From assembly GCF_000600335.2 (NCBI RefSeq), contig NZ_KK088582.1, positions 100,895 to 164,894 of the forward strand: a stretch of DNA of 64,000 bases, read 5' to 3'. This stretch comes from Rubellimicrobium mesophilum DSM 19309 (GTDB lineage Bacteria > Pseudomonadota > Alphaproteobacteria > Rhodobacterales > Rhodobacteraceae). The translations under genes were made by a program, and so were the position numbers. How positions within the stretch are numbered: the stretch's first letter is position 1; every line of letters begins with the position of its first letter. The notes under the pieces are model-generated. The model saw only the letters and a list, made by a program, of their open reading frames with translations. It had not been told where the DNA came from and did not search any database. This document shows positions 1-9,536 of the stretch, one piece after another.

Positions 1-151
1 CGAGCCGCGCCGCCGCCCGCGCCCACTCCTCCAGCAACCGCTCCGACCAGAGCGGCACGAACAGCCCCTCGGCGGCCGCGCCGAGGAGGATCTCCCGCAT
101 CACCGTCGGATAGAGGACGCAGGCGTCGAGGACGACTCTCGGCTTCGTCAC
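1..151 (-). CDS. PIN-domain protein, N-terminal part (runs off the window)
   Basis: About 50 N-terminal residues are visible, reading from a GTG start at 151 toward position 1. The segment [10 protein letters not shown] carries the first conserved acidic residue (Asp 9) of a PIN-type nuclease fold, followed by a helix ending in [15 protein letters not shown] proteins are Mg-dependent RNases, often toxins, but stand-alone PIN proteins of unknown role are common in Rhodobacterales and no antitoxin gene is visible here. The GTG start overlaps the TGA of the upstream methyltransferase gene in a 4-bp GTGA, so the two are translationally coupled. The catalytic C-terminal half is outside the window. 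Confidence 0.7.
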   Translation of the reverse strand, partial: MTKPRVVLDACVLYPTVMREILLGAAAEGLFVPLWSERLLEEWARAAARL

Positions 152-1360
152 AGCCGGAAGAACAGCGACTTGAGGTAGCTCGATTCGGCGAGTTGCGGCA
201 GCGTCGGGTGGTCCGGCCCGGCGAACCCGGTCCAGACGATCTGCCCCCGCCGCCCCGCCTTGCCGATCCCTCGCGCCGAGGCCGCTCGGAACTTCGCGAG
301 GTCTGCCGCGTGCGAGCAGGAGCACAGCCCGAGATAGCCTCCCTCCCTCACCAGCGGCGCGGCGAGCTTCGCCACCCGCTCATAGGCCCGCAGTCCCGCC
401 TCGAGCGCATTCTTGTTGGGCGCGAAGGCCGGAGGATCGCAGACCACGAGGTCGAAGGTCTCCCCCTCCGCCGCCAGTTGCTCCAGAGCCGCGAAGGCAT
501 CGCCCTGCCGCAGCGCGACCTTGCCGCGCATCCCCATCGCCTCGGCCCCGCCCTTGGCCAGCGCCAGCACCGCCGCCGAGGCGTCCACCAGCACGGCTTC
601 CCGCGCGCCCGCCGCCAGTGCCGCCAGCCCGAACCCGCCCACATGGGAGAACACGTCCAGCACCCGCCCCCCGTGCCCGAGCCGCGCGGCGAAGGCATGG
701 TTCGGCCGCTGGTCGTAGAAGAGTCCCGTCTTCTGCCCGCCCATGACATCGGCCAGGTAGATCGCCCCGTTCATCGGCACCGGCACCGGCCCATCCGGCG
801 CCGTCCCCAGCGCCATGACGATCTCCTCGGGCAGCCCCTCCAGCCCCCGCGCCCGCCCGGAGCCGTTCTTGACGACCCGCGTGACCCCCGTCACCCGGGC
901 CAGCGCCGAGACCAGCACCCCAACCATCGCCTCCGACCAGGCCGCGTTCGGCTGTACGACCGCGAGGTCCCCCATCCGGTCGATCACCACGCCCGGAAAA
1001 CCCGTCCGCCTCCGCATGGACGAGTCGGTAGAACGGCTCGTCGAACAGCGCCTCCCGATGCGCCAGGGCCCGCGCGAGCCGCGCCGCGATCCAGTCCTCG
1101 TCGATCACCGCCGCCGGGTCCTGGTCCATGACCCGCGCGACGATCTTGCTCTCCGGATTGACCGTCACGACGCCCATCGGCCGCCGCTCGCTGTCCTCCA
1201 GCACCGCGAAGGCCCCGGGCAGCAGGTTCGAGGTCCGCCGGTCCATGACCAGCTCCCCCGCATAGACCCAGGGAAAGCCATGGCGGATCGCCCGCGCCTC
1301 GGCCTTGGGGCTGAGGCGCACGACGGGGTAAGGTGGGGTGAAGAACTGGGGCAATGTCAT
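148..1360 (-). CDS. RlmI-like class I SAM-dependent rRNA methyltransferase, with one frameshift
   Basis: Predicted cytoplasmic 23S rRNA cytosine methyltransferase of the RlmI family. The N-terminal part ([26 protein letters not shown]) resembles the PUA RNA-binding domain. The C-terminal half has SAM motif I ([12 protein letters not shown]) and motif IV ([12 protein letters not shown]). ATG at 1360 was chosen because the family-typical N-terminus begins there. The reading frame breaks at the A-run 997-1000: removing one A joins the two halves as [12 protein letters not shown], giving about 403 residues, the normal family length. The break is probably a sequence error, but a real mutation cannot be excluded. 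The gene diverges from edd. Confidence 0.85.
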
Positions 1361-1427
1361 GCCGCCCCCATATAGTGCGCGACCGAGGCACGAAAGACCT
1401 GCGCCCACAAACCGCAGCCCGCCCTAT

Positions 1428-1441
1428 TGTTAGCGCTAACA
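1428..1441. promoter_or_regulatory. Perfect 14-bp palindromic operator upstream of edd
   Basis: TGTTAGCGCTAACA is an exact palindrome 44 bp upstream of the edd start. Its size, central CG and TGTTA arms are typical of LacI/GalR-family operators; the enterobacterial gluconate repressor GntR binds a related sequence upstream of edd. The regulator is not encoded next to it. It could also affect the divergent methyltransferase gene, whose start lies 68 bp to the left. Confidence 0.7.
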
Positions 1442-1485
1442 GCCGGTGCTAGATGCCGCCTCGTCGCCCGAAGGAGGACCCGCCG

Positions 1486-3288
1486 ATGCCCCTCGACTCC
1501 ACGATCGCCGCCGTCACGGACCGCATCCGCGAACGCTCCCGCGCGACACGCCAGCGCTACCGCGACAAGATCGCCCGCGCCCAGGCCGAGGGGCCCCGCC
1601 GCGCCCACCTCGCCTGCGGCAACCAGGCCCATGCCTATGCCGCGATGGGCGACCAGAAGGACGCCCTCGTCGAGGGCCGCGTCCCGAACGTGGGGATCGT
1701 GACCGCCTACAACGACATGCTCTCGGCCCATCAGCCCTACGAGACCTATCCGCCCGTCCTCAAGGCTGCGATCAACCGCGCGGGCGGCACGGCGCAGGTC
1801 GCGGGCGGCGTCCCGGCCATGTGCGACGGCGTCACACAGGGCCAGACGGGGATGGAGCTGTCGCTCTTCTCCCGCGACGTGATCGCGCTCGCGACCGGCG
1901 TCGCGCTCTCGCACAACACCTTCGACGCCGCGCTCTACCTCGGCATCTGCGACAAGATCGTCCCCGGCCTCGTCATGGCCGCCGCGAGCTTCGGCCACCT
2001 CCCCGGCATCTTCGTCCCCGCCGGACCCATGACCTCGGGCATCCCCAACGACGAAAAGTCCAAGGTCCGCCAGCGCTTCGCGACCGGAGATGCCACGCGG
2101 TCCGAACTGATGGCGGCCGAGATGGCCTCCTACCACGGCCCCGGCACCTGCACCTTCTACGGCACCGCCAATTCCAACCAGATGCTCATGGAGTTCATGG
2201 GCCTGCACCTCCCCGGCGCCTCGTTCGTGAACCCCAACACGCCGCTGCGGGACGCCCTGACGGTGGCCGCCGCCGAGCGCTCCGTCGCGATCACCAGCTT
2301 GGGCAACGACTACCGCCCCGTGGCCGACATCCTCGACGAGAGGACCTTCGTGAACGGCATCGTCGGCCTCATGGCGACGGGCGGCTCCACCAACCTCGTC
2401 CTGCACCTCCCCGCGATGGCGCGGGCGGCGGGCATCCTCCTCGACCTCCAGGATTTCGCTGACATCTCCGCGAAGGTCCCGCTGATGGCCAAGGTCTACC
2501 CGAACGGCCTCGCCGACGTGAACCACTTCCATGCGGCGGGTGGCCTCCAGTTCATGATTGGCGAGCTCCTCGCCTCCGGCCTCCTGCACGACGACGTGGT
2601 GACCGTGATGGGCGACGGCCTGCACTACTACACCAAGGAACCGCGCCTGACCGACGCCGGCCTCGTCTGGGGCGACGGTCCCACGGCCACCGAGAACGAC
2701 CGGATCCTCCGCCCGGCGCGCGATCCGTTCCAGCCGCAGGGCGGCCTCGTCCAGCTTAACGGCAACCTCGGCCGCGCCGTCATCAAGGTCTCCGCCGTCG
2801 CGCCCGAGCGGCACGTCATCCAGGCCCCCGCCCGCGTCTTCCACTCCCAGGACGCGGTGAAGGATGCCTTCAAGGCCGGCGAGTTCACCAGCGACGTCAT
2901 CGTCGTCGTCCGCTACCAGGGCCCCGCCGCCAACGGGATGCCCGAGCTCCACGCCCTGACTCCCGTCCTCGCCGTCCTCCAGGACCGGGGCCACAAGGTC
3001 GCGCTCGTCACCGATGGCCGGATGTCCGGCGCCTCGGGCAAGGTCCCCGCCGCGATCCACGTCTCGCCCGAGGCGGCGGACGGCGGCCCCATCGCGCTCC
3101 TCCGCGACGGCGACCTCCTGCGGCTCGACGCGAGCGCCGGCCGGCTGGAATGCCTCACCGACCTCGCGGGCCGCGTCCCCGACCGCGTTGACCTCTCCGC
3201 CAACGACGACGGCATCGGGCGCGAGCTCTTCGCCGTCTTCCGCCGCAACGTCGGCCCCGCTACGGAGGGCGCGGCGGTCGTGCTCTGA
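1486..3288 (+). CDS. edd: Phosphogluconate dehydratase
   Basis: Dehydrates 6-phosphogluconate to 2-keto-3-deoxy-6-phosphogluconate (KDPG), the first committed step of the Entner-Doudoroff pathway, in the cytoplasm. The 600-residue product is of the IlvD/Edd family and full length. Candidate [4Fe-4S] ligands are Cys113 (MCDG), Cys155 (GICDKI) and Cys222 ([10 protein letters not shown]). The start at 1486 is preceded by AAGGAGG at 1471-1477; an in-frame ATG at 1453 lies upstream of that site and is less likely. It is followed 31 bp later by eda in the same orientation, so the two form an operon behind the palindrome at 1428-1441. Confidence 0.96.
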   Translation: MPLDSTIAAVTDRIRERSRATRQRYRDKIARAQAEGPRRAHLACGNQAHAYAAMGDQKDALVEGRVPNVGIVTAYNDMLSAHQPYETYPPVLKAAINRAGGTAQVAGGVPAMCDGVTQGQTGMELSLFSRDVIALATGVALSHNTFDAALYLGICDKIVPGLVMAAASFGHLPGIFVPAGPMTSGIPNDEKSKVRQRFATGDATRSELMAAEMASYHGPGTCTFYGTANSNQMLMEFMGLHLPGASFVNPNTPLRDALTVAAAERSVAITSLGNDYRPVADILDERTFVNGIVGLMATGGSTNLVLHLPAMARAAGILLDLQDFADISAKVPLMAKVYPNGLADVNHFHAAGGLQFMIGELLASGLLHDDVVTVMGDGLHYYTKEPRLTDAGLVWGDGPTATENDRILRPARDPFQPQGGLVQLNGNLGRAVIKVSAVAPERHVIQAPARVFHSQDAVKDAFKAGEFTSDVIVVVRYQGPAANGMPELHALTPVLAVLQDRGHKVALVTDGRMSGASGKVPAAIHVSPEAADGGPIALLRDGDLLRLDASAGRLECLTDLAGRVPDRVDLSANDDGIGRELFAVFRRNVGPATEGAAVVL

Positions 3289-3319
3289 CCCGCCGCCCCA
3301 GATCACGAAGGACCCTGCG

Positions 3320-3967
3320 ATGACCCCCGAACACGCCTCCGAGCTCACCGCCAAGGTCTGCGCCCTGGCCCCCGTGATCCCTGTCCTGGTGATCGACGAC
3401 GCGAGCCGCGCTGCCGACCTCGCCCGCGCTTTGGTCGCCGGCGGCCTCCCGGCGCTGGAGGTGACGCTCCGCACCCCCGCCGCGCTGGAGGCCATTGCCG
3501 AGATGGCCCAGGTTCAGGGCGGAGTCGTCGGCGCCGGCACCCTCCTCAACGAGAAGGACGTCGAGGCCGCCAAGGCCGCCGGCGCCACCTTCGGCGTCTC
3601 GCCCGGCTTCACCCGGCGGCTGCTCGACGCGGCCGAGTCGAACGACCTTCCCATGCTCCCCGGCACCGCCACGCCGTCCGAGGCCATGTACCTGCTCCAG
3701 CGCGGCTACTCGGTCGCCAAGTTCTTCCCGGCCGAGGCCAACGGCGGCGTGCCCGTCCTCAAGGCCTGGGGCGCGCCGCTGCCGCAGATCCGCTTCTGCC
3801 CCACGGGCGGCATCGGCCTCTCGAACGCCGCCGACTACCTCGCGCTGCCGAACGTCGCCTGCGTGGGCGGCTCCTGGGTCGCGCCCACCGCGATGGTCCG
3901 CTCGGGCGACTGGGATGGCATCACCCGCCTCGCCGCCGAGGCCGCGTCGCTCCCGTGCCGGGCCTGA
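3320..3967 (+). CDS. eda: KDPG aldolase (2-dehydro-3-deoxyphosphogluconate aldolase)
   Basis: Cleaves KDPG to pyruvate and glyceraldehyde-3-phosphate. The 215-residue protein shows the class I aldolase features of the family: LEVTLRTP with the catalytic Glu, the glycine-rich VGAGTLL strand, and the Schiff-base Lys134 in VAKFFPAEANGG. It directly follows edd in an operon, and together they make the lower half of the Entner-Doudoroff route, which many Rhodobacterales use in place of phosphofructokinase-based glycolysis. Its stop codon abuts the stop of the convergent LCCL gene with no spacer. Confidence 0.96.
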   Translation: MTPEHASELTAKVCALAPVIPVLVIDDASRAADLARALVAGGLPALEVTLRTPAALEAIAEMAQVQGGVVGAGTLLNEKDVEAAKAAGATFGVSPGFTRRLLDAAESNDLPMLPGTATPSEAMYLLQRGYSVAKFFPAEANGGVPVLKAWGAPLPQIRFCPTGGIGLSNAADYLALPNVACVGGSWVAPTAMVRSGDWDGITRLAAEAASLPCRA

Positions 3968-4594
3968 CTACTTGGCCCCGAAGGTGAAGCTCGCCCCGTA
4001 GCTGCCGTAGCTCGACGTGGTCACGCCGTTCGCGGTGCCGCCCGCGTAGGACTCCTGCCCCGCGACGCGCCGGACCGTGACCTCGCCGCCCTCGGCCCCG
4101 ATCACGCCCGCATGGCGCGCGGCGGTGCAGATATCGCTGTCCGCCGTGTAGGGCCCCGAGCCCCAGACCGACCGCTGCGGCGCGTCGGACTGGCAGACGC
4201 AGGTCGAGACCGCCATCGCCTCCAGCGGCCCGCAGGTCTTTTCGCCGGTGTTCTCCGCCGCCCCCGCGATCACGTAGGCCGAGGGATAGGACCCGTAATC
4301 CGAGGTCGTGACCCCGTTCGCCGCGCTGCCGCGATATGCCGATGGCGGGGCCACGCGGTTCGCCGTCACCGGCCCGCCTTCCACTCCCAGCACGCCCGCG
4401 TGCAGGGCCGCCGTGCAGATGTCGCTGTCCGCCGTGTAGGGCCCCGAGCCCCAGACCGCCCCCGGAACGAAGCCCGACGGGCAGGAACAGCTCAGGCTCT
4501 CGGCCGAATCGGGAAAGGTCGCGCACTGCCCCGGGTCGGCCAAGGCCGGCGCGGCGGGCAGCGCCATGAGGACGGCAAGGACATGGGCTTTCAT
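3968..4594 (-). CDS. Secreted protein with two tandem LCCL domains
   Basis: A 208-residue protein with a signal peptide (about residues 1-19, ending PALA) and two near-identical repeats. Each repeat has a CxC pair, then VWGSGPYTADSDICTAA (Trp48 to Ala63 and Trp144 to Ala159), then HAGVxG and a closing Tyr-rich NGVTTSxYGSY segment. This is the LCCL domain, best known from animal extracellular proteins such as coagulation factor C and cochlin, where it is thought to bind ligands such as lipopolysaccharide; bacterial members have no established role. The cysteines suggest disulphides in the periplasm or outside. The start has GGAGGAG 8 bp upstream. No function can be assigned from its neighbours. 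Confidence 0.85.
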   Translation of the reverse strand: MKAHVLAVLMALPAAPALADPGQCATFPDSAESLSCSCPSGFVPGAVWGSGPYTADSDICTAALHAGVLGVEGGPVTANRVAPPSAYRGSAANGVTTSDYGSYPSAYVIAGAAENTGEKTCGPLEAMAVSTCVCQSDAPQRSVWGSGPYTADSDICTAARHAGVIGAEGGEVTVRRVAGQESYAGGTANGVTTSSYGSYGASFTFGAK

Positions 4595-4693
4595 CGCGGC
4601 TCTCCTCCAACGGGCACGGCCCGCGCCGCGACGTTACCCCGCAGCCGCCCCGCGCGCGAGCGGCGGATTCGACCTCCGCCCCCGCGATGCCCC

Positions 4694-4722
4694 TTGAGCG
4701 GGGGCCTCGCACACCTTATCTA
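4694..4722 (+). promoter_or_regulatory. Promoter of ssrA
   Basis: TTGAGC (4694-4699), a 17-bp spacer and TATCTA (4717-4722) form a good housekeeping promoter. Transcription would begin near 4729, just ahead of the acceptor half of the tmRNA. Strong constitutive expression is expected of this RNA. Confidence 0.7.
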
Positions 4723-4728
4723 TGAGGC

Positions 4729-5046
4729 GTCCGGGCAACCGGACTATGGGCATAAACGCGCACGGAATAAGCGGATCGGACCCGGGGGCGGTACCCGGCG
4801 GCTCCACCAATCATCCCTCGTTGGGGGACGGAACGGGGCCGAAACAGGATCGACGAACGTGTAAAGGTGTTTGCTTTGTCCCGGTGAGGTACCACCGTTA
4901 TCGGTCCAAAACGCATAGTTGCCAACGACAACCGTGCTCCGGCGATGGCCCTCGCCGCCTAACGGCGGTAGAGACCTGAGCCAAAGTCCTGGGGAATAAG
5001 CCCCTCAGGCGGGGTTCGCAGGCACCTGGCAACAGAAGCCTGCACT
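4729..5046 (+). ncRNA. ssrA: Transfer-messenger RNA, permuted two-piece (alphaproteobacterial) form
   Basis: tmRNA rescues stalled ribosomes and tags the nascent chain for degradation. The gene is circularly permuted. The acceptor piece comes first, with T-stem CCGGG (4782-4786) pairing with CCCGG (4794-4798), acceptor strand CGGCTCC and encoded CCA at 4807-4809. A short spacer follows, then the 5' part of the coding piece begins at GGGGACG (4824). Pairing of the acceptor strands places a G-U at the third pair, the alanyl-tRNA synthetase determinant. The tag frame 4921-4962 encodes ANDNRAPAMALAA then TAA. A closing hairpin, GCAGGC (5018-5023) with GCCTGC (5038-5043), marks the 3' region. Exact ends are approximate. 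Confidence 0.93.
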
Positions 5047-5093
5047 TCCTCCCCTCCCTGGACGGCCTCGACGCGCCCCTTAGCTTGGGCCTC

Positions 5094-5762
5094 ATGCTGC
5101 GCGCTTTGCTCTGCGCCCTGGCGGTCCTTTCCGCGCCCCCGGCCGCCGCCGGAGAGGCCGACGGCACCTGCGACACCGCCCTCCTCCTCGCCATCGACGT
5201 CTCGAACTCGGTGGACGAGAGCGAGTACCGCCTCCAGATCGACGGCCTCGCCGACGCGCTGAACGACCCGGACGTGAGCGACGCCCTCGTCGTCGCCCAA
5301 GCGGCCGTCGCCGTGCTCCTCTGGTCCGGCCCGAGGGAGCAGCTCGCCGCGATCCCCTGGCAGCAGGTTGCCGAGCCGTCCGACGCGCGGCTCCTCTCCA
5401 CGCGGGTGCGTGCGCTCCCCCGTCCCTATGTCCGATCCGGCACCGCCCCGGCCGAGGCCCTGCTGGCCGCCCTCGACCTCCTTGCGCAGGCGCCGCCCTG
5501 CGGACGCCATGTCGTCGATGTCTCGGGCGACGGCGCGCGCAACATGGGCGGCCCGGTCGCTCGGGCCCGCGACGACGCCGTCGCCCAAGGCGTGACCGTC
5601 AACGCCATCGCCATCGAGACGGTGGGCCACGGCGTCGCCGACTTCTTCCGCGACGAGCTCGTGACCCCCGGCGGCTTCGTCATGTCGGCGCGCGGCCACC
5701 GCGACTACCCCCGCGCGATCCGCGAGAAAATCCTGCGCGAGCTCGCGACCCCCACGGGCTGA
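5094..5762 (+). CDS. DUF1194 protein, secreted von Willebrand A-like
   Basis: A 222-residue exported protein. A signal peptide covers about residues 1-19, and a VWA-type fold follows with the metal-site motif DVSNS at 35-39 and a second conserved stretch [11 protein letters not shown]. This matches the DUF1194 family, common in alphaproteobacteria and of unknown function; the intact DxSxS suggests metal-dependent ligand binding in the periplasm. ATG at 5094 gives a clean signal peptide; an in-frame TTG nine bases upstream is possible. There is no strong ribosome site. The gene follows ssrA by about 50 bp and precedes chrA. Confidence 0.85.
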   Translation: MLRALLCALAVLSAPPAAAGEADGTCDTALLLAIDVSNSVDESEYRLQIDGLADALNDPDVSDALVVAQAAVAVLLWSGPREQLAAIPWQQVAEPSDARLLSTRVRALPRPYVRSGTAPAEALLAALDLLAQAPPCGRHVVDVSGDGARNMGGPVARARDDAVAQGVTVNAIAIETVGHGVADFFRDELVTPGGFVMSARGHRDYPRAIREKILRELATPTG

Positions 5763-5816
5763 TTGACCGCCGCCTCGCCACCTGCGACCCATGCCGCACC
5801 CGCGAGAGGAGACCGC

Positions 5817-7094
5817 ATGACGCCCGCCAGCGCCACCGCCCCGAGCCTGCGCGAGCTCACCCGCGTCTTCCTCCGCATCGGCCTTCTCAGCTTCGGCGGC
5901 CCCGCCGGGCAGATCGCCCTCATGCACCGCGAGCTGGTCGAGGAGCGCCCCTGGCTCTCCGAGCCCGAGTTCCTCCGCGCCCTCTCCTTCTGCATGCTGC
6001 TGCCGGGGCCCGAGGCCACGCAGCTCGCCACCTTCGCGGGCTGGCGGCTGCACGGCTATCTCGGCGGCCTGATCGCCGGATGGCTCTTCGTCCTTCCCGG
6101 CGCCGCCGTGATCTTCGCCCTGGCTTTCGCCTATGGGGCGCTGATCGACCTGGCTTGGGTCCAGGCGATCTTCCTGGGCGTGAAGGCGACCGTGGTCGTG
6201 ATCGTCGTCGAGGCGATCCTCCGCGTCGCCCGACGCGCCCTGAAGCAGCCCGCTCACTGGGCCCTCGCGGGTCTCGCCTTCGTGGCGATCTTCCTCTTCG
6301 CCGTCCCCTTCCCCCTGGTCGTGCTCGCCGCCGGCCTGTTCGGCGCCGCCACCGCCGGCTCGGCCCCGCGCGACCTCGCCCGGCCGCGCATCCATCCGGC
6401 GACGCTGGCCCTGACCCTGGCCCTGGGCCTCGCCCTCTGGGGCGCGCCGGTCGCCCTGACGGCCCTCGCCGACCAGGGCTTCCTGACCGACGTGGGCCTC
6501 TTCTTCTCCAAGCTCGCCGTCGTCACCTTCGGCGGCGCCTACGCGGTCCTGAGCTACCTCGCGCAGGAGGTCGTCTCCGGCTACGGTTGGGTCTCCACCT
6601 CGCAGGTCATGGACGCCCTCGGCCTCGCCGAGACCACGCCCGGCCCCCTGATCCTCGTCACCGCCTTCGTCGCCATCACGGCGGGGCTGAACCAGGGCAG
6701 CGCCCTCCTGGCCCTGGCGGCGGGCCTCATGGCGATCTGGGTCACCTTCGTCCCCTGCTTCCTCTGGATCTTCGCGGGCGCCCCGCTGGTGGACTGGCTC
6801 GAGGGCCAGCCCCGGCTCCGCGCCGCCCTCACCGCCATCACCGCCGCCGTGGTGGGGGTGATCCTGAACCTCTCGGTCTGGTTCGCGCTCCACGTCCTCT
6901 TCGCCGAGGTCGCACCCCTACGGGCCGGGCCGCTGGACACGACCCTCCCGGACTGGAGCACCTTCCAGCCGCTCGCCGCCGCGCTCGCCCTGGTGGCGGC
7001 CTGGCTCCTCCTCGTGCGGCACGTCTCCATGGTCCCGACCCTGGCGCTCGTCGCGGCGCTCGCAGCGGGACTCCACCTTGTCGGGTTGACGTAG
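5817..7094 (+). CDS. chrA: Chromate transporter, two-domain ChrA
   Basis: A 425-residue inner-membrane protein with two homologous CHR halves. The first carries [16 protein letters not shown] followed by [12 protein letters not shown]; the second carries [16 protein letters not shown] followed by [14 protein letters not shown]. Characterised members export chromate using the proton gradient, though many homologues have unknown native substrates. The start at 5817 has GAGAGGAG just upstream (5804-5810); an upstream TTG at 5763 lacks this. It lies 54 bp after the DUF1194 gene with no obvious regulator. A TTCCCC/GGGGAA hairpin follows the stop, before sspB. Confidence 0.92.
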   Translation: MTPASATAPSLRELTRVFLRIGLLSFGGPAGQIALMHRELVEERPWLSEPEFLRALSFCMLLPGPEATQLATFAGWRLHGYLGGLIAGWLFVLPGAAVIFALAFAYGALIDLAWVQAIFLGVKATVVVIVVEAILRVARRALKQPAHWALAGLAFVAIFLFAVPFPLVVLAAGLFGAATAGSAPRDLARPRIHPATLALTLALGLALWGAPVALTALADQGFLTDVGLFFSKLAVVTFGGAYAVLSYLAQEVVSGYGWVSTSQVMDALGLAETTPGPLILVTAFVAITAGLNQGSALLALAAGLMAIWVTFVPCFLWIFAGAPLVDWLEGQPRLRAALTAITAAVVGVILNLSVWFALHVLFAEVAPLRAGPLDTTLPDWSTFQPLAAALALVAAWLLLVRHVSMVPTLALVAALAAGLHLVGLT

Positions 7095-7163
7095 GGTCGT
7101 TTCGACTTCCCCCTGCCGGGGAATTGCCTATGCTCGGCCCCACGACAACCGGAGGTGAGTACC

Positions 7164-7646
7164 GTGACGCGTTCGATCGATTATGGGAACCTCATGCACC
7201 GCGCGATGCGCGGCCTGATCCACGAGGTCCTGGCGGACGTGGCGGCCAACGGATTGCCCGGCAAGCACCACTTCTTCATCACCTTCGACACCCAGCACCC
7301 GGACGTGGAGATCGCCGACTGGCTCTCGGACCGCTACCCCGGCGAGATGACCATCGTCCTCCAGCACTGGTTCGCCGACCTCGAGACCAGCGACGAGGGG
7401 TTCTCGGTGACGCTCAACTTCGGCGACAACCCCGAGCCGCTCTACATCCCCTGGGACGCCATCAAGACCTTCGTGGACCCGTCCGTGGAGTTCGGCCTCC
7501 GCTTCGAGACCCAGTCCCACGCCGCCTCCGCCGAGCCCGAGACGCCTCCCCCCGGCGGCGACCGCTCCAAGGCCGAGGCCAAGCCGGAGGCCAAGCCCGA
7601 CCGCAGCGGCGCCGAGGTCCTCAGCCTCGACAAGTTCCGCAAGTAG
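7164..7646 (+). CDS. sspB: ClpXP specificity-enhancing factor SspB (alpha type)
   Basis: A 160-residue adaptor that binds ssrA-tagged proteins and delivers them to ClpXP. The N-terminal substrate-binding part begins [17 protein letters not shown], typical of alphaproteobacterial SspB. An Ala/Pro/Glu/Lys-rich linker (about 118-150) follows, then the C-terminal peptide [10 protein letters not shown], which matches the ClpX-docking tail of the family. GTG at 7164 is preferred because GGAGG (7151-7155) sits 8 bp upstream; a GTG at 7155 would overlap that site. It lies 2.1 kb from ssrA, whose tag it should recognise. Confidence 0.93.
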   Translation: MTRSIDYGNLMHRAMRGLIHEVLADVAANGLPGKHHFFITFDTQHPDVEIADWLSDRYPGEMTIVLQHWFADLETSDEGFSVTLNFGDNPEPLYIPWDAIKTFVDPSVEFGLRFETQSHAASAEPETPPPGGDRSKAEAKPEAKPDRSGAEVLSLDKFRK

Positions 7647-7708
7647 GCTTCCGTCCCCGCCGCCGCTGCGCTAATGGCGTATGCGACGGTATACCGAAGG
7701 GGATTCAG

Positions 7709-9100
7709 ATGACCGCGACGCGCACCGAGACCGACAGCTTCGGGCCCCTCGAGGTTCCGTCCGACCGCTACTGGGGGGCGCAGACCCAGCGCTCGATCCA
7801 GAACTTCCCCATCGGCTGGGAGCGTCAGCCCCGCGCCATCGTCCACGCGCTGGGCTACATCAAGCAGGCCTGCGCCGAGGCCAACAAGGCCCGCGGCGCC
7901 CTCAAGCCCGAGATCGCCGACGCCATCATCGCCGCCGCCGCCGAGGTGGCGAGCGGCAAGCTCGACGATCACTTCCCTCTCGTCGTCTGGCAGACGGGCT
8001 CCGGCACCCAGACCAACATGAACGCCAACGAGGTCATCTCGAACCGCGCCATCGAGATGCTGGGCGGCCAGTTGGGCTCCAAGACGCCCGTCCACCCCAA
8101 CGATCATGTCAACATGGGCCAGTCGTCCAACGACACCTATCCCACCGCCATGCACGTCGCCGCCGCCATGGTCGCCCGCGACGTCCTCCTCCCCGGCCTG
8201 ACGCACCTCCTCAAGGCGCTGGTCACCAAGTCCGAGGAGTTCGCCGACATCATCAAGATCGGCCGCACCCACACCATGGACGCGACGCCCCTGACCTTGG
8301 GCCAGGAGTTCGGCGGCTACGCCCACCAGGTCCAGAAGGCCATCGAGCGGATCGAGCGGGCCCTCCCCGATGTCCACGAGCTGGCCCAAGGCGGCACCGC
8401 CGTCGGCACCGGCCTGAACTCCCCCGTCGGCTGGGGCGAGACGATTGCCGCTGGCGTCGCCCGCCTCACGGGCCTCCCCTTCGTGACCGCCCCCAACAAG
8501 TTCGAGGCGCTCGCGGCTCATGACGCCCTGACCCAGCTCTCGGGCGCGATCCGCACGGCCGCCTCGGGCATCTACAAGCTCGCCCACGACATCCGTATGC
8601 TCGGCTCCGGCCCCCGCTGCGGCCTGGGCGAGCTCAAGCTCCCCGAGAACGAGCCCGGCTCCTCGATCATGCCGGGCAAGGTGAACCCGACGCAGGTCGA
8701 GGCCATCACCATGGTCTGCGCCCACATCATGGGCAACGACGCCGCCGTGGGCTTCGCCGACAGCCAGGGCCACTTCGAGCTGAACGTCATGAAGCCGATG
8801 ATCGCCTATAACGTGCTGCAATCCATGCAGCTCCTGGGCGACGCCGCCGTGGCCTTCACCGACAACTGCGTCGCCGGCATCGAGGCCGACCGCCAGCGCA
8901 TCGACAAGCTCATGCGCGAATCGCTCATGCTGGTCACGGCCCTCGCCCCCACCATCGGCTATGACAAGGCCACCACCGTCGCGAAGACCGCCCACAAGAA
9001 CGGGACGACTCTGCGCGAGGAAGCGATTAACCTCGGCTACGTGGACGCGGAGACCTTCGACCGCGTCGTCCGCCCCGAGGAGATGATCGCCCCCTCATGA
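7709..9100 (+). CDS. fumC: Fumarate hydratase class II
   Basis: Interconverts fumarate and (S)-malate in the citric acid cycle; cytoplasmic homotetramer. The 463-residue sequence is full length and has the fumarase/aspartase signature [11 protein letters not shown] from residue 317, the substrate segments [14 protein letters not shown] and [14 protein letters not shown], and TGLNSPVG. It is the oxygen-stable, iron-free type. Its stop overlaps the next start in ATGA (9097-9100), so two small genes are translationally coupled to it. Confidence 0.97.
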   Translation: MTATRTETDSFGPLEVPSDRYWGAQTQRSIQNFPIGWERQPRAIVHALGYIKQACAEANKARGALKPEIADAIIAAAAEVASGKLDDHFPLVVWQTGSGTQTNMNANEVISNRAIEMLGGQLGSKTPVHPNDHVNMGQSSNDTYPTAMHVAAAMVARDVLLPGLTHLLKALVTKSEEFADIIKIGRTHTMDATPLTLGQEFGGYAHQVQKAIERIERALPDVHELAQGGTAVGTGLNSPVGWGETIAAGVARLTGLPFVTAPNKFEALAAHDALTQLSGAIRTAASGIYKLAHDIRMLGSGPRCGLGELKLPENEPGSSIMPGKVNPTQVEAITMVCAHIMGNDAAVGFADSQGHFELNVMKPMIAYNVLQSMQLLGDAAVAFTDNCVAGIEADRQRIDKLMRESLMLVTALAPTIGYDKATTVAKTAHKNGTTLREEAINLGYVDAETFDRVVRPEEMIAPS

Positions 9101-9279
9101 CCGGCTCCGTCACCAACCTGAACCGCGCGCGCAAGGCGCTCGACCGCTCCAAGGAGAAGGCGCAGGCCGACGCCAACGCCCTGAAGCACGGCCGCACCAA
9201 GGCCCAGCGCCTCCTCGAGGCCGCGCAGGCCGAAAAGGCCAGGCGCGCCCTCGACCAGTCGAAGTTCGAGGACGAGTGA
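9097..9279 (+). CDS. DUF4169 small basic helical protein
   Basis: A 60-residue protein rich in Lys, Arg and Ala, beginning [15 protein letters not shown] and predicted all-helical. It matches DUF4169, a small alphaproteobacterial family without known function that is often found just downstream of fumC. It overlaps fumC by 4 bp (ATGA) and overlaps the following ribbon-helix-helix gene by 4 bp (GTGA), so all three should be translated together. The high positive charge would fit nucleic-acid or ribosome contact, but that is inference. Confidence 0.8.
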   Translation: MTGSVTNLNRARKALDRSKEKAQADANALKHGRTKAQRLLEAAQAEKARRALDQSKFEDE

Positions 9280-9497
9280 GCAGCACCCGCCCCGTCAAGC
9301 GCTCGCTCACCCTCCACGGCCACCGCACGAGCGTCTCGCTCGAGGAGGCCTTCTGGCAGGAGTTCCGCCGCCTCGCCGCCCGGGACGCCCTGCCCCTGAA
9401 CCAGCTCGCGGAGCGCATCGACGAGGCCCGGGGCGACGTGGGCCTCGCCTCGGCCATTCGCGTCTACGTGTTGGAGCGGGCGCTCGCGGAACGCTGA
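9276..9497 (+). CDS. Ribbon-helix-helix domain protein
   Basis: A 73-residue protein with the pattern KRSLTLHGHRTSVSLEEAFW (beta strand then helix), typical of the RHH_4 family of small DNA-binding proteins. The strand residues around RSLTLHGH would insert in the DNA major groove of a dimer. GTG start overlaps the DUF4169 stop. The fumC-DUF4169-RHH order looks like a fixed module; whether this protein controls fumC or a toxin-like partner is unknown, and no toxin is adjacent. Confidence 0.8.
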   Translation: MSSTRPVKRSLTLHGHRTSVSLEEAFWQEFRRLAARDALPLNQLAERIDEARGDVGLASAIRVYVLERALAER

Positions 9498-9536
9498 CCG
9501 CGTCTCATCCGTTCGCCGGAGGCAAGGGAGCCTCCG

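Noticed and set aside
1..151. Toxin-antitoxin system for the PIN protein
   Set aside because: The gene is coupled to an rRNA methyltransferase, not to an antitoxin, and most of it is outside the window.
1357..3495. Long open frame antisense to edd (and similar long antisense frames at 4959-6893 and 59230-61107)
   Set aside because: They mirror well-identified genes; composition is Arg/Gly/His/Asp-rich as expected of a shadow frame in GC-rich DNA.
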